Source: Bacterioplanoides sp965200585
GTDB taxonomy: Bacteria; Pseudomonadota; Gammaproteobacteria; Pseudomonadales; Oceanobacteraceae
DNA: 64,000 bases
Direction: 5' to 3' (one strand)
Assembly (NCBI RefSeq): GCF_965200585.1
Contig: NZ_OZ241361.1
Shown here: in pieces, positions 44,130 through 53,045 of the stretch
Position numbering within the stretch: the first letter of the stretch is position 1
How the letters are laid out: each line of letters begins with the position of its first letter
Position numbers and translations under genes: made by a program
Notes under the pieces: generated by a model
Databases searched by the model: none
The model's input: the letters and a program-made list of their open reading frames with translations, nothing else
What the model was told of the DNA's origin: nothing

Positions 44130-45062
44130 ATGTCCACTCTGGATATCAAACACCTGCGCACACTGACCGCTCTGCGTGACGGCGGCACTCTGGTTGAAGC
44201 CGCACGACGCCTGCACCTGACCCAATCAGCCTTATCGCATCAGTTAAAAGATCTGGAAGAACGGTTAGGCGTTTCACTTTTTTTGCGCAAAACCAAACCG
44301 CTGCGTTTTACCCGGGCCGGATTGGAGGTGTTACAACTGGCCGATCAGTTACTACCTCAGATTCAGCAAACTGAGCGTAACCTGAAAAAACTCGCAGGCG
44401 GTGACATTGGCCGGCTGCATATGGCGATTGAGTGTCACAGCTGTTTCGACTGGCTGATGCCCGCCATCAACGCCTTTCGCGACCATTGGCCCGAGGTCGA
44501 GATTGATCTGAGCACCAGTTTTAATTTTGAGCCATTACCCGCTCTGGTGCGGGGTGATATTGATCTGGTGATTACCTCCGATCCACACGAGCACCGGGAT
44601 ATTGATTACCACCCGTTGTTTCGTTACCAATCGGTACTGGCGATTGCCAATCAGCACCCCTTGATTCAGCAGACGGTGATTGAAGCACAGGACCTGCAGG
44701 ATCAGACCCTGATTCATTACCCGGTTGACCGTAAGCGGCTGGATATTTTTGAACGCTTTTTGCTGCCAAACGGCATTGAGCCACGTATGACACGACAAAC
44801 GGAACTGACGCTAATGATGGTACAGCTGGTTGCCAGCGGACGTGGCGTAGCCTGTTTGCCGAATTGGGCTTTGCAGCCGTATCTGGATGCCAAGCTGGTG
44901 GCCAGCCGCCCGCTGGGTAAAGAAGGCGTCTGGCCAACCTTATATGCGGCTATTCGCAGTGAACAAAAAGAATCAGCTTATATTCAGGACTTTCTGGATC
45001 AGGCATTACAGACCTGCTTTCAGTCATTACCGGGAATTTTGCCCGCCAGTAGCAACAAATGA
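44130..45062 (+). CDS. metR: LysR regulator MetR
   Basis: This 310-residue LysR protein aligns by eye with E. coli MetR along its length: LDIKHLRTLTALRDGGTL, LTQSALSHQLKDLEERLG and MAIECHSCFDWLMPAINAF. MetR activates methionine synthesis genes with homocysteine as coactivator. No met gene adjoins it here. It lies 40 bp after the Aer-like gene on the same strand. Confidence 0.87.
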   Translation: MSTLDIKHLRTLTALRDGGTLVEAARRLHLTQSALSHQLKDLEERLGVSLFLRKTKPLRFTRAGLEVLQLADQLLPQIQQTERNLKKLAGGDIGRLHMAIECHSCFDWLMPAINAFRDHWPEVEIDLSTSFNFEPLPALVRGDIDLVITSDPHEHRDIDYHPLFRYQSVLAIANQHPLIQQTVIEAQDLQDQTLIHYPVDRKRLDIFERFLLPNGIEPRMTRQTELTLMMVQLVASGRGVACLPNWALQPYLDAKLVASRPLGKEGVWPTLYAAIRSEQKESAYIQDFLDQALQTCFQSLPGILPASSNK

Positions 45063-45076
45063 CGTTTCTTCAGGCA

Positions 45077-45105
45077 TAAAAAAAGGGTTCAGAAACCTGA
45101 ACCCT
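45077..45105 (-). terminator. Rho-independent terminator of the two-component operon
   Basis: AGGGTTCAG (45084-45092) and CTGAACCCT (45097-45105) form a perfect 9-bp stem with a 4-base loop. On the minus strand it is followed by TTTTTTT. It lies about 140 bp past the sensor kinase stop. Confidence 0.85.
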
Positions 45106-45243
45106 CAAAAAGCGAATTTCTTCGCTACATTCTCACCACGTCTCCTAAGGATACGCAAAGCCATAGTGCCGTTAATAACGTGGCTAATCTGTTGCAAATG
45201 CGTGTTTGAATGTAACTGAATGTATACACCTTATCACTTCATG

Positions 45244-46812
45244 TTAATCCTGATGTTTTCGTGGCCAGATCAGACTAAATCTGGCCCCACCTAACACATC
45301 ACTACGCGACACCATCGCCCGGCCGCCGTGCCAGTAGGCAATCCGGCGTACAATAGACAGACCTAAACCATACCCGCCTGACGCCCGGGTGCGGCTGTCA
45401 TCCAAACGGGCAAATGCAGTAAACACCCGATCCCATTCATCTTCCGGAATGCCAGGTCCGTCATCTTCAACGTCGATCCGGCAAGTGTCCGTGCCAATAC
45501 TGCAATTCACCCGCACTCTGGCATTAGCGTAGCGTCCGGCATTGCCCACCAGATTCTGAATCGCCCGGTGGACATAACGCGGTTCTACTTCGGCCATCTG
45601 ACTGGTGGCCGGATCAACTCCGGCGTATTCCACGGCAATTTTTTCCGGAGGCCGCGCCTCTTCCACCACTTGTAAGGCAATATCAGCGATATTTGCCTGT
45701 TGAAAATCAAGAATTGGCCCGCCTTCTTCCAACCGCGCATAGGTCAGAATCTCATCAATCAGTTCATCCAGTTCCTGAATATCCGAATCCATACCTTTGA
45801 GCTGCTTTTCCACAAACGGATCATCAAATAACGTGTCTTCAATAATCTGCACACCAAAGCGGATACGGGCCACCGGGGTACGCAGCTCATGCGAAACAGC
45901 ACGTACCATTTCCCGCTGAATCGAGATCAGGCGCTGAATATGTTCGGCCATTTTATTAAAGGCCGAGCCAAGACGGCTGACGGCATCACCCGAGGTGATT
46001 GCCACACGGGCGTTCAGGTGGCCCTGTGCTAAGCGGCTGGTGGCTTGCTCCAGTTTACGTAAACGGGTCTCAAACGAATTCACCACCCAATACACCCCCA
46101 GGCCAATCAGCATGACACCAATAATGGTAATCACTGTGATTGCTTGCCAGGAATATGGGTTAAAGGCGTTGATCGGCCCCACTACCAGCGCCCGGTCTTC
46201 ACCCGGGAGTTTTGCCAGCGCTTCGGCTTTATTCCCTTCAATTGAGATACGCACCAGGATATCGCCGTACAACAAGCGGCCCCGGTCTGTCTCGGTCAGA
46301 TACAGATCCTGATAAGGCATTACTTTTAACGGGAAACCGAAATACGGCTGAACCTGTTGCAGAAAATCTTCAATCGCCAGACCACTGCGACGAAAATCCT
46401 GCATCAGCAGAAAGGCAACAGCCTGAGCCTGTAAATCCGTGACGGCATTCAATTCAATGTGCAGTAAACGCTCACCACTCAGTGACTTAAGCAGACGCAC
46501 ACTGCGTCCATCGTTGGTATGAAAAATCAGAGCCTGGCCGCGTGATAAGCGATCAAGCTGGTAGCGATCCAGCTCCGGGGCCGCCGTTTCAAGTGGCAGC
46601 AGACGCATATCAGCATCGAACAAGGCCGCCAGTTCTGTCAGAGCCGCAGGATTATCCTCAAGGCGCTGCGACAACATATGCAGCGTGCCCTGGGCAATTT
46701 CTTCGTTGAATTGAGAAGTCCGGACAAAGTTGACCAATTGCAGCGCTGCGGTACACAGCAGCGCAACAACCAATAATGCAGCCAACAGCCCGGAATAGAC
46801 CCGGATAAAGAT
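45244..46812 (-). CDS. RstB-like sensor histidine kinase (start codon unclear)
   Basis: This membrane kinase is at least 513 residues long. It has an N-terminal membrane segment, a periplasmic domain of ~150 residues, a second membrane segment (ITVITIIGVMLIGLGVYWVV), HAMP, HisKA with AVSHELRTPVAR, and an ATPase domain with NLVGNAGRYA, DVEDDGPGIP and GYGLGLSIVRR. The partner regulator lies just upstream. The frame upstream of TTG 46785 reads IFIRVYSGL, a normal N-terminus, but no ATG, GTG or TTG exists there: TAG occupies 46818-46816, and GGGAG ideally precedes an ATC codon at 46812. The reported start is that ATC; TTG 46785 is the conservative choice. Confidence 0.85.
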   Translation of the reverse strand: MFIRVYSGLLAALLVVALLCTAALQLVNFVRTSQFNEEIAQGTLHMLSQRLEDNPAALTELAALFDADMRLLPLETAAPELDRYQLDRLSRGQALIFHTNDGRSVRLLKSLSGERLLHIELNAVTDLQAQAVAFLLMQDFRRSGLAIEDFLQQVQPYFGFPLKVMPYQDLYLTETDRGRLLYGDILVRISIEGNKAEALAKLPGEDRALVVGPINAFNPYSWQAITVITIIGVMLIGLGVYWVVNSFETRLRKLEQATSRLAQGHLNARVAITSGDAVSRLGSAFNKMAEHIQRLISIQREMVRAVSHELRTPVARIRFGVQIIEDTLFDDPFVEKQLKGMDSDIQELDELIDEILTYARLEEGGPILDFQQANIADIALQVVEEARPPEKIAVEYAGVDPATSQMAEVEPRYVHRAIQNLVGNAGRYANARVRVNCSIGTDTCRIDVEDDGPGIPEDEWDRVFTAFARLDDSRTRASGGYGLGLSIVRRIAYWHGGRAMVSRSDVLGGARFSLIWPRKHQD

Positions 46813-46828
46813 ACGCTATCTCCCAGCC

Positions 46829-47569
46829 TCAGATTTCCTTAACGAACAGGTAACCCTTGGAACGCACGGTTTTAATACGTTTCGGGTTCATTGGGTCATC
46901 ACCCACTTTCGGACGAATGCGGGAAACACGAACATCAATCGAGCGATCCTGACCATCGTATTCAATACCGCGTAACTGATGGAAAATTTCTTCCCGGGTC
47001 AGTACCCGCCCGGCACTGGAGCTCAGCAACCACAACAGATCAAATTCTGCACTGGTCAGGTCGATGCTCTGGCCGTCCAGCCAGGCTTCACGCATGGCAT
47101 TATCCACCACCAGATTACCGAAGGTCAGGCGGTTATCACTGGTGGTTTCCACTTCTTCCTGCTCCGGCTCTTCTTTCACCCGGCGCAGCAATGCACGAAT
47201 ACGCGCCAGCAAAACACGGGGACGAACCGGCTTGGCAACATAGTCATCGGCACCCATCTCCAGTCCCAGTACCTGATCCAGATCTTCGGTACGGGCCGTC
47301 AGCATCAGAATCGGGCCTTTGTAATAAGGACGAACAATACGGCAAACCGCCAGGCCATCTTCGCCCGGCAACATCAGATCCAGCACCACCAGATCGGGCT
47401 GCTCGGTTTTGATACGCTCAATCGCCCGGCTGCCATCACCTTCCACCGAGACTTTTAAGCCATTGCTCTCCAGATAATCCTTGGTCAGCGTTGCCAAACG
47501 CTCATCATCCTCAACGATCAGAATGCGCCAGTTTTCTTCCGGGTTATGACCATTTTCTTGTTTCAACAT
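46829..47569 (-). CDS. RstA-like OmpR-family response regulator
   Basis: This 246-residue regulator has a receiver domain (ILIVEDDERL, phosphoacceptor Asp in VVLDLMLPGEDGL, Lys in DYVAKPVRPRVLLARI) and a C-terminal winged helix (LTSAEFDLLWLLSSSAGRVL, DRSIDVRVSRIR, TVRSKGYLF). The LGLEMGADDYVAKPVRP segment and the order regulator-kinase match RstAB. The inducing signal is unknown. It is divergent from nrdA across 398 bp. Confidence 0.9.
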   Translation of the reverse strand: MLKQENGHNPEENWRILIVEDDERLATLTKDYLESNGLKVSVEGDGSRAIERIKTEQPDLVVLDLMLPGEDGLAVCRIVRPYYKGPILMLTARTEDLDQVLGLEMGADDYVAKPVRPRVLLARIRALLRRVKEEPEQEEVETTSDNRLTFGNLVVDNAMREAWLDGQSIDLTSAEFDLLWLLSSSAGRVLTREEIFHQLRGIEYDGQDRSIDVRVSRIRPKVGDDPMNPKRIKTVRSKGYLFVKEI

Positions 47570-47743
47570 GGTTTGCTACCAATCCTCAAACTACTTCGCC
47601 CTTCGGCCAATTCTTTATAACTTTAGACGTAGTTACGCTTTGTTGCATAGTAACGGAAAAACATTTGTAAAAATGCGCTTTTTTGACCAATTCGGGCAGG
47701 ATCCAGATAACACAAAACCTCCAGAGTTATGTCCACTTAGTAC

Positions 47744-47759
47744 ACACAAGTTATCCACA
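47744..47759 (+). promoter_or_regulatory. Possible second NrdR box (degenerate)
   Basis: ACACAAGTTATCCACA lies 32 bp upstream of the strong box, the spacing expected for paired NrdR boxes. The left half fits the consensus, but the right half is overwritten by the DnaA box. Support comes mainly from spacing. Confidence 0.4.
47751..47759 (+). promoter_or_regulatory. DnaA box upstream of nrdA
   Basis: TTATCCACA is a perfect match to the strong DnaA box. E. coli nrdAB also carries DnaA boxes, tying ribonucleotide reductase expression to replication. It is a single site here. Confidence 0.7.
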
Positions 47760-47775
47760 CCCTGATTTTACAAAC

Positions 47776-47791
47776 ACACTATATATTGGGG
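47776..47791 (+). promoter_or_regulatory. NrdR box upstream of nrdA
   Basis: ACACTATATATTGGGG matches the NrdR consensus acaCwAtATaTwGtgt at 14 of 16 positions. NrdR represses ribonucleotide reductase genes when dATP is high. The box contains TATATT, which could be the -10. Confidence 0.75.
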
Positions 47792-47967
47792 TTGAAAACC
47801 CACCTACACCGCATTATCTTGTGCTTCGCACTCTGAAAATCTTTCGACAGCTCAGTCACTTAGGAAATTCCTACAGGGTTTTCAAGCCAGCGTCAATCAA
47901 AATGGATCCACAATATTTCTATCAGGGATAGATGGAGTAGTTTCCCTTGAATACAGGCAAAATCAGC

Positions 47968-50241
47968 ATGAACAGTCAGCTCCAAGTCAGCAAACGTGAC
48001 GGGCGTCAGGAATCTCTTGATCTAGAGAAAATTCACAAAGTCGTTACCTGGGCCGCCGATGGCCTGGACAAAGTGTCCGTTTCAGAAGTTGAGCTGAAAG
48101 CCCATCTGCAGTTTTTTGATGGTATTCAAACCTCCGAAATTCATGAAACCCTGATTAAAGCAGCCGCCGATCTGATCTCTGAAGAGTCACCGGATTATCA
48201 GTACCTGGCTGCACGCCTGAATATTTTCCATTTACGCAAAAAAGCTTATGGCTGTTTTGAGCCACCAGCACTGTTTGACCACGTGAAAAAAATGGTCGAC
48301 AGCCAGCGTTACGATCAGCATTTACTGGAAGATTACAGCGCCGAAGAATTTGCCGCGATGGATGCCTTTATTGACCATTCGCGTGATATGAACTTCAGCT
48401 ACGCCGCGGTTAAGCAGCTGGAAGGCAAATATCTGGTGCAAAACCGGGTCACCGGTGAAGTGTACGAAAGTGCCCAGTTCCTGTACGTATTAATCGCCGC
48501 GTGTCTGTTCGCTTCTTACGATAAAGAACGTCGTCTGGATTACATCAAACGTTTCTACGATGCGGTCTCTACTTTCAAACTGTCACTGCCAACCCCGATT
48601 ATGGCCGGTGTGCGTACGCCGACCCGTCAGTTCAGCTCATGTGTATTAATTGAAGCGGGCGATAGCCTGGATTCCATCAATGCCGCCGCCGGTGCCATTG
48701 TTAAATACGTTTCCCAACGTGCCGGTATTGGCATCAATGGCGGCCGTATTCGTGCCTTAGGCAGCCCGATTCGTGGTGGCGAAGCCTTCCATACCGGCTG
48801 TATCCCGTTCTACAAACATTTCCAGACCGCAGTGAAGTCCTGTTCTCAGGGCGGTGTTCGTGGCGGTGCAGCTACCCTGTTCTACCCATTATGGCATCTG
48901 GAAGTGGAAAGCCTGCTGGTACTGAAGAACAACCGTGGTGTTGAAGAAAACCGCGTGCGTCATCTGGACTACGGCGTACAAATCAACAAAACCATGTACG
49001 AGCGCCTGATCAAAAACGGCAACATCACCCTGTTCTCACCATCCGATGTACCGGGTCTGTACGATGCCTTCTTTGAAGATCAGGAACTGTTTGATCAGCT
49101 GTACAAAAAATACGAAGCCGACGACAGCATTCGCAAGCAAACCGTCAAAGCGGTTGACCTGTTCTCTGCCATGATGCAGGAACGTGCCAGCACCGGCCGT
49201 ATCTATGTACAAAACGTCGACCACTGTAATACCCACAGCCCGTTTAATCCGAAACGCGCACCGGTACGTCAGTCGAACCTGTGTCTGGAAATTGCGCTGC
49301 CAACCAAGCCATTGAATGAAATCAATGACGAGAATGGCGAGATTGCACTTTGTACTCTGGCGGCCTTTAACCTCGGTACTGTCGAAGATCTGAACGAGCT
49401 GGAAGAGCTGGCCGATCTGATTGTGCGCGCCCTCGACAGCCTGCTGAGTTATCAGGATTACCCGGTAACCGCCGCACAACGTGCCAGCCTGGGTCGTCGT
49501 ACCCTGGGTGTGGGCGTGATCAACTATGCCTACTACCTGGCGAAAAACGGTGTGAAGTACTCCGATGGCAGCGCCAACGGCCTGACTCACCGCACCTTTG
49601 AAGCCATTCAGTACTGGTTATTAAAAGCCTCCAACCAGTTGGCGAAAGAACAGGGCAAATGTGAGCTGTTTGACGACACAACCTATGCTCAGGGCGTATT
49701 GCCAATCGACAGCTACAAAAAAGAAGTGGACAGCTTCTGCGATGAAGCCCTGCATCTGGATTGGGAAGCGCTGCGTAAAGACATTCAGGAACATGGCCTG
49801 CGTAACTCCACGCTGACCGCCCTGATGCCATCAGAGACCTCGTCGCAGATCAGTAATGCAACCAACGGCATTGAACCACCGCGTGGTTATATCAGTGTGA
49901 AACAAAGCAAAGACGGCATCCTGAAGCAGGTCGTGCCAGATTACGGCACGCTGAAAAACAACTACGAACTGCTGTGGCAAATCCCGGATAACCAGGGCTA
50001 TCTGCAACTGGTGGGTATTATGCAGAAGTTTGTCGACCAGGCGATCTCTGCCAATACCAACTACGATCCAGCGCGCTTTGGTGGCAAGGTACCGATGCAG
50101 CAACTGCTGAAAGACCTGCTGACGGCGTATAAGAATGGTCTGAAGACGCTGTACTACCACAACACCCGTGATGGTATGGAAGACCCACAAGCCGTTGAAG
50201 CCGAAGACGATGGCTGTGAAGGCGGCGCTTGTAAGATCTGA
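47968..50241 (+). CDS. nrdA: Class Ia ribonucleoside-diphosphate reductase alpha subunit
   Basis: This 757-residue catalytic subunit makes deoxynucleotides. It begins MNSQLQVSKRDGRQESLDLE, the ATP-cone regulatory domain. The active-site region has SSCVLIEAGDSLDSINAA and VRQSNLCLEIALPTKPLN, and the C-terminus ends GCEGGACKI with the redox cysteine pair. The ATG at 47968 is chosen by alignment with E. coli (MNQNLLVTKRDG); a TTG seven codons upstream is rejected. It is followed after 81 bp by nrdB. Confidence 0.98.
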   Translation: MNSQLQVSKRDGRQESLDLEKIHKVVTWAADGLDKVSVSEVELKAHLQFFDGIQTSEIHETLIKAAADLISEESPDYQYLAARLNIFHLRKKAYGCFEPPALFDHVKKMVDSQRYDQHLLEDYSAEEFAAMDAFIDHSRDMNFSYAAVKQLEGKYLVQNRVTGEVYESAQFLYVLIAACLFASYDKERRLDYIKRFYDAVSTFKLSLPTPIMAGVRTPTRQFSSCVLIEAGDSLDSINAAAGAIVKYVSQRAGIGINGGRIRALGSPIRGGEAFHTGCIPFYKHFQTAVKSCSQGGVRGGAATLFYPLWHLEVESLLVLKNNRGVEENRVRHLDYGVQINKTMYERLIKNGNITLFSPSDVPGLYDAFFEDQELFDQLYKKYEADDSIRKQTVKAVDLFSAMMQERASTGRIYVQNVDHCNTHSPFNPKRAPVRQSNLCLEIALPTKPLNEINDENGEIALCTLAAFNLGTVEDLNELEELADLIVRALDSLLSYQDYPVTAAQRASLGRRTLGVGVINYAYYLAKNGVKYSDGSANGLTHRTFEAIQYWLLKASNQLAKEQGKCELFDDTTYAQGVLPIDSYKKEVDSFCDEALHLDWEALRKDIQEHGLRNSTLTALMPSETSSQISNATNGIEPPRGYISVKQSKDGILKQVVPDYGTLKNNYELLWQIPDNQGYLQLVGIMQKFVDQAISANTNYDPARFGGKVPMQQLLKDLLTAYKNGLKTLYYHNTRDGMEDPQAVEAEDDGCEGGACKI

Positions 50242-50281
50242 TTCCGGCTCTGGAATTCACACAACACAGAACGATAAATCC

Positions 50282-50307
50282 GGCGGTACCGCTTTGGCTG
50301 TACCGCC
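50282..50307 (+). promoter_or_regulatory. Intercistronic hairpin before nrdB
   Basis: GGCGGTAC (50282-50289) pairs perfectly with GTACCGCC (50300-50307) around a 10-base loop, 15 bp before the nrdB ATG and just upstream of its GAGAAG ribosome site. It may protect or tune the downstream message. No U-tract follows. Confidence 0.6.
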
Positions 50308-50322
50308 CTTGAGAAGAAACGA

Positions 50323-51453
50323 ATGGCCTATACCACTTTTAATCGCAACGAATTTGATACCTTTGCTCAACCGATGTTTTTTGGTGAGCAAGTCAACGTC
50401 GCACGCTACGACCAGCAAAAGCACAAAATTTTCGAAAATCTGATCGAAAAACAACTGTCGTTTTTCTGGCGTCCGGAAGAAGTGGATTTAACCAACGACC
50501 GTAAAGACTTTCTCGATTTACCGGATCATGAGAAACATATTTTTGTTTCTAACCTGAAATATCAAACGCTGCTGGATTCGGTTCAGGGTCGCTCTCCTAA
50601 CGTTGCTTTGCTGCCGGTGGTCTCTTTGCCGGAGCTGGAAACCTGGATTGAAACCTGGTCGTTCAGTGAAACCATTCACAGCCGTTCTTACACCCATATC
50701 GTGCGAAATATCGTGCCGAATCCGGCTGAGATTTTTGACGACATCACCAAAAATGAGCACATCACCAAACGTGCTGAGTCGGTCACAGAGCATTACGACG
50801 ATTTTATTGCCCTGTCGAATTACTACGTTCAGTTAGGCGAAGGCACCCATACGATTAATGGCGAAACCATTGAGATCAGCCTGCGTGAATTAAAGCGTCG
50901 TATGTACCGCATGATGATTTCCGTTAACGTGCTGGAAGCCATTCGTTTTTATGTGAGTTTTGCCTGCTCCTTTGCCTTTGCTGAACGAGCCAAGATGGAA
51001 GGTAACGCCAAAATCATCAAGCTGATTGCCCGTGATGAAGCACTGCACTTAACCGGCACTCAGCATATGTTGCAGATTATGGCGCGTGGTAACGACGATC
51101 CTGAATTTGCTGAAATTGCCGAAGAATGCCGTGACGATATGGTCACTATTTTCCGCGAAGCCGCTGAGCAGGAAAAAGAATGGGCCGAATATCTGTTTAA
51201 AGACGGTTCCATGATTGGCCTGAACAAAGATATTTTGTGTCAGTACGTGGAATACATCACTAACCAGCGTATCGGTGCACTTGGTTTTGATCCGATCTTT
51301 GAAACCAAAAACAATCCGCTGCCGTGGATTAACGCCTGGTTAAACAGCGATAACGTTCAGGTTGCCCCACAAGAAGCAGAAATCAGTTCCTATCTGGTGG
51401 GTGCTATCGATAGCGAAGTTGATACCAGCGATTTTGGCGACTTTGATCTCTGA
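50323..51453 (+). CDS. nrdB: Class Ia ribonucleotide reductase beta subunit
   Basis: This 376-residue subunit (the same length as in E. coli) carries the di-iron-tyrosyl radical. Iron ligands are visible in WSFSETIHSRSYTHI and KLIARDEALHLTGTQH, and the C-terminus EVDTSDFGDFDL is the docking peptide for NrdA. It lies between nrdA and the ferredoxin. Confidence 0.98.
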   Translation: MAYTTFNRNEFDTFAQPMFFGEQVNVARYDQQKHKIFENLIEKQLSFFWRPEEVDLTNDRKDFLDLPDHEKHIFVSNLKYQTLLDSVQGRSPNVALLPVVSLPELETWIETWSFSETIHSRSYTHIVRNIVPNPAEIFDDITKNEHITKRAESVTEHYDDFIALSNYYVQLGEGTHTINGETIEISLRELKRRMYRMMISVNVLEAIRFYVSFACSFAFAERAKMEGNAKIIKLIARDEALHLTGTQHMLQIMARGNDDPEFAEIAEECRDDMVTIFREAAEQEKEWAEYLFKDGSMIGLNKDILCQYVEYITNQRIGALGFDPIFETKNNPLPWINAWLNSDNVQVAPQEAEISSYLVGAIDSEVDTSDFGDFDL

Positions 51454-51463
51454 GGTAACAAGG

Positions 51464-51934
51464 ATGCCTGCTGCCGCACTAGCCATGCCAGATAATAAAG
51501 ACAATGCCTTTCAGCTGAGTGCCGAGCCACTCAGCCATGATTCGTTTGAACTGGAGCCGGTGATTCCCGAAGTGGATGACCAGAGTATTCAGGGCGAACT
51601 GTATCTGCCGGAAGGTAATGCCGAACAACCGGAAGCCGACCCTCAGATTGAATTTGATGGTATGGCAAAACCTGTGTATGCCGTCGCCGTTGAGCACGGC
51701 AACAACACCCAGGCGGTTCAGTTTCAGCATGCTAAAACACTACTGGATTCACTGGAGTCGCAGCAAGTCGATGTTCATTACCAGTGCCGTGAAGGTTACT
51801 GCGGCAGTTGCCGGGTGCAATTGCTGGAAGGCGAAGTGCACTACAGCGAAGAGCCGATGGCTTGGGTCAATGAGGATGAAATCCTGCCTTGCTGCTGTAT
51901 TCCGAAATCGGATCTGAAAATTAAGATCGACTGA
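51464..51934 (+). CDS. 2Fe-2S ferredoxin, YfaE-like with long N-terminal extension
   Basis: This 156-residue protein has a plant-type ferredoxin domain in its C-terminal ~85 residues. Cluster cysteines are seen in YQCREGYCGSCRVQL and in the distal ILPCCCIPKSD. In E. coli, YfaE next to nrdB maintains the di-iron cofactor but is only ~84 residues. Here an acidic, proline-rich extension of about 65 residues precedes the domain; it resembles no domain I know. The start, 10 bp after nrdB, has AAGG close to the ATG. Confidence 0.9.
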   Translation: MPAAALAMPDNKDNAFQLSAEPLSHDSFELEPVIPEVDDQSIQGELYLPEGNAEQPEADPQIEFDGMAKPVYAVAVEHGNNTQAVQFQHAKTLLDSLESQQVDVHYQCREGYCGSCRVQLLEGEVHYSEEPMAWVNEDEILPCCCIPKSDLKIKID

Positions 51935-51986
51935 TTCTATTTCTATTAGCCTTGCTACTACTTCTATTGGCTTTACCAATATTACT

Positions 51987-52012
51987 AGAGCAGGGCCAAT
52001 TCCCTGCTTTAA
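51987..52012 (+). terminator. Probable terminator of the nrdAB-ferredoxin unit
   Basis: AGCAGGG pairs with CCCTGCT across a 6-base loop, and the stem extends by an A-U and a G-U pair. It is followed by TTAAATC, a weak U-tract. It lies 53 bp after the ferredoxin stop. Confidence 0.5.
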
Positions 52013-52104
52013 ATCAATTCTTCTTTACCTCCCTTGCTCTACCATTTATGTGTCGCTCATCAAAAAAGATGACCACATTTATAATTTCAAAAAGGGAACC
52101 CAGC

Positions 52105-52383
52105 ATGTCTTATATCTGTATCACCCCTAATGTTGCCATGGTGCGCATGCACGCACGCGAACATCTGGAAGAAATTCCGGGCGACTTTTATATCAATCTG
52201 GATACCCTGGTTGAAGCCCGTATGCGCCCGGTACGGGCCGAGCATAATGGTGATTTCTGTGCCGACGTTTTAATGGTTATGGACAATAAAACCCACGAGT
52301 TTTTATTCCGTAACAGCCCGGCAGGCAATAAAGCCAAAGAAACTCTGACGTCTTATCTGAAAGAGCAGTGTATTAATCTGTAA
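52105..52383 (+). CDS. Small conserved-looking cytoplasmic protein
   Basis: This 92-residue protein (begins MSYICITPNVAMVRMHAREH) is not recognised. AAAGGGAACC precedes the ATG at 52105, a strong ribosome site. The longer upstream frame starts in the terminator region and is rejected. It has three cysteines and no membrane segment. It is transcribed alone between two terminators. Confidence 0.7.
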   Translation: MSYICITPNVAMVRMHAREHLEEIPGDFYINLDTLVEARMRPVRAEHNGDFCADVLMVMDNKTHEFLFRNSPAGNKAKETLTSYLKEQCINL

Positions 52384-52424
52384 TGCACTAAACGGTAATG
52401 CTTTGTTGCATTAAAATGAAAAAA

Positions 52425-52460
52425 CAACCGTGAAAACCCTTCTCTTTTCACGGTTGATTT
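52425..52460 (+). terminator. Terminator hairpin between the small gene and bcp
   Basis: CAACCGTGAAAA (52425-52436) pairs perfectly with TTTTCACGGTTG (52445-52456), a 12-bp stem with an 8-base loop, followed by ATTTCTTG. A-rich sequence before it would give a better U-tract on the minus strand, so it could work in both directions. Confidence 0.7.
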
Positions 52461-52526
52461 CTTGCCGCCATACGATAGCCTTAATCACAACATCCATATC
52501 ATAAAATACCGTAATAAGAGCATTGT

Positions 52527-53003
52527 ATGAGCAAGTTAAACCTGCCTGAAATTGGCAAAGCCGCGCCGGATTTCTCGACCGTCGACCAGGACGGCAACAC
52601 CGTCTCCCTGAATGATTTCCAGGGTAAAACCGTGGTGCTGTATTTTTACCCCAAAGCCATGACACCCGGTTGTACCGTACAGGCTTGTGGTATTCGTGAC
52701 AGCCAGCAGGAATTCGCCGATATGAATGCTGTGGTACTGGGAATCAGCCCGGATGAAACCAAACGTCTGGTGAAATTTACCGAGCGTGATGAGCTGAACT
52801 TTACCCTGTTGTCTGACCCGGAACATAAAATTGCCGATGCTTATGGTGTTTGGGCACTGAAAAAGTTTATGGGCAAAGAATACGAAGGTATCCACCGTCT
52901 GACCTTTATCATTAATGGTGACGGCGAGCTGGTACACATCATGGAAAAAGTGAAAACCAAAACCCATCACGACGATGTCTTAGCGATTCTGAAAGCGCTG
53001 TAA
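52527..53003 (+). CDS. bcp: Peroxiredoxin Q (bacterioferritin comigratory protein)
   Basis: This 158-residue thiol peroxidase has the peroxidatic and resolving cysteines in AMTPGCTVQACGIRDSQQ (CX4C), the PrxQ pattern. It removes peroxides with thioredoxin. RIHRLTF-like YEGIHRLTFIINGDG is typical of the C-terminal part. It lies 43 bp before an exported protein gene in the same direction. Confidence 0.95.
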   Translation: MSKLNLPEIGKAAPDFSTVDQDGNTVSLNDFQGKTVVLYFYPKAMTPGCTVQACGIRDSQQEFADMNAVVLGISPDETKRLVKFTERDELNFTLLSDPEHKIADAYGVWALKKFMGKEYEGIHRLTFIINGDGELVHIMEKVKTKTHHDDVLAILKAL

Positions 53004-53045
53004 TTTCCTTTTCAAGAATTGTTCGCTAACGCCGATAAACGAGCC

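Larger units (their letters stand above)
47570..47967. other. Divergent regulatory region between the response regulator and nrdA
   Basis: The 398 bp hold a perfect DnaA box (47751-47759) and a strong NrdR box (47776-47791), about 180-220 bp before the nrdA start, so a long leader is expected. The rest is AT-rich with no credible ORF. Confidence 0.65.

Noticed and set aside
47751..47759. Chromosome origin
   Set aside because: Only one perfect DnaA box is present, with no cluster of boxes and no dnaA-dnaN or gidA genes; it is better read as a promoter site of nrdA.
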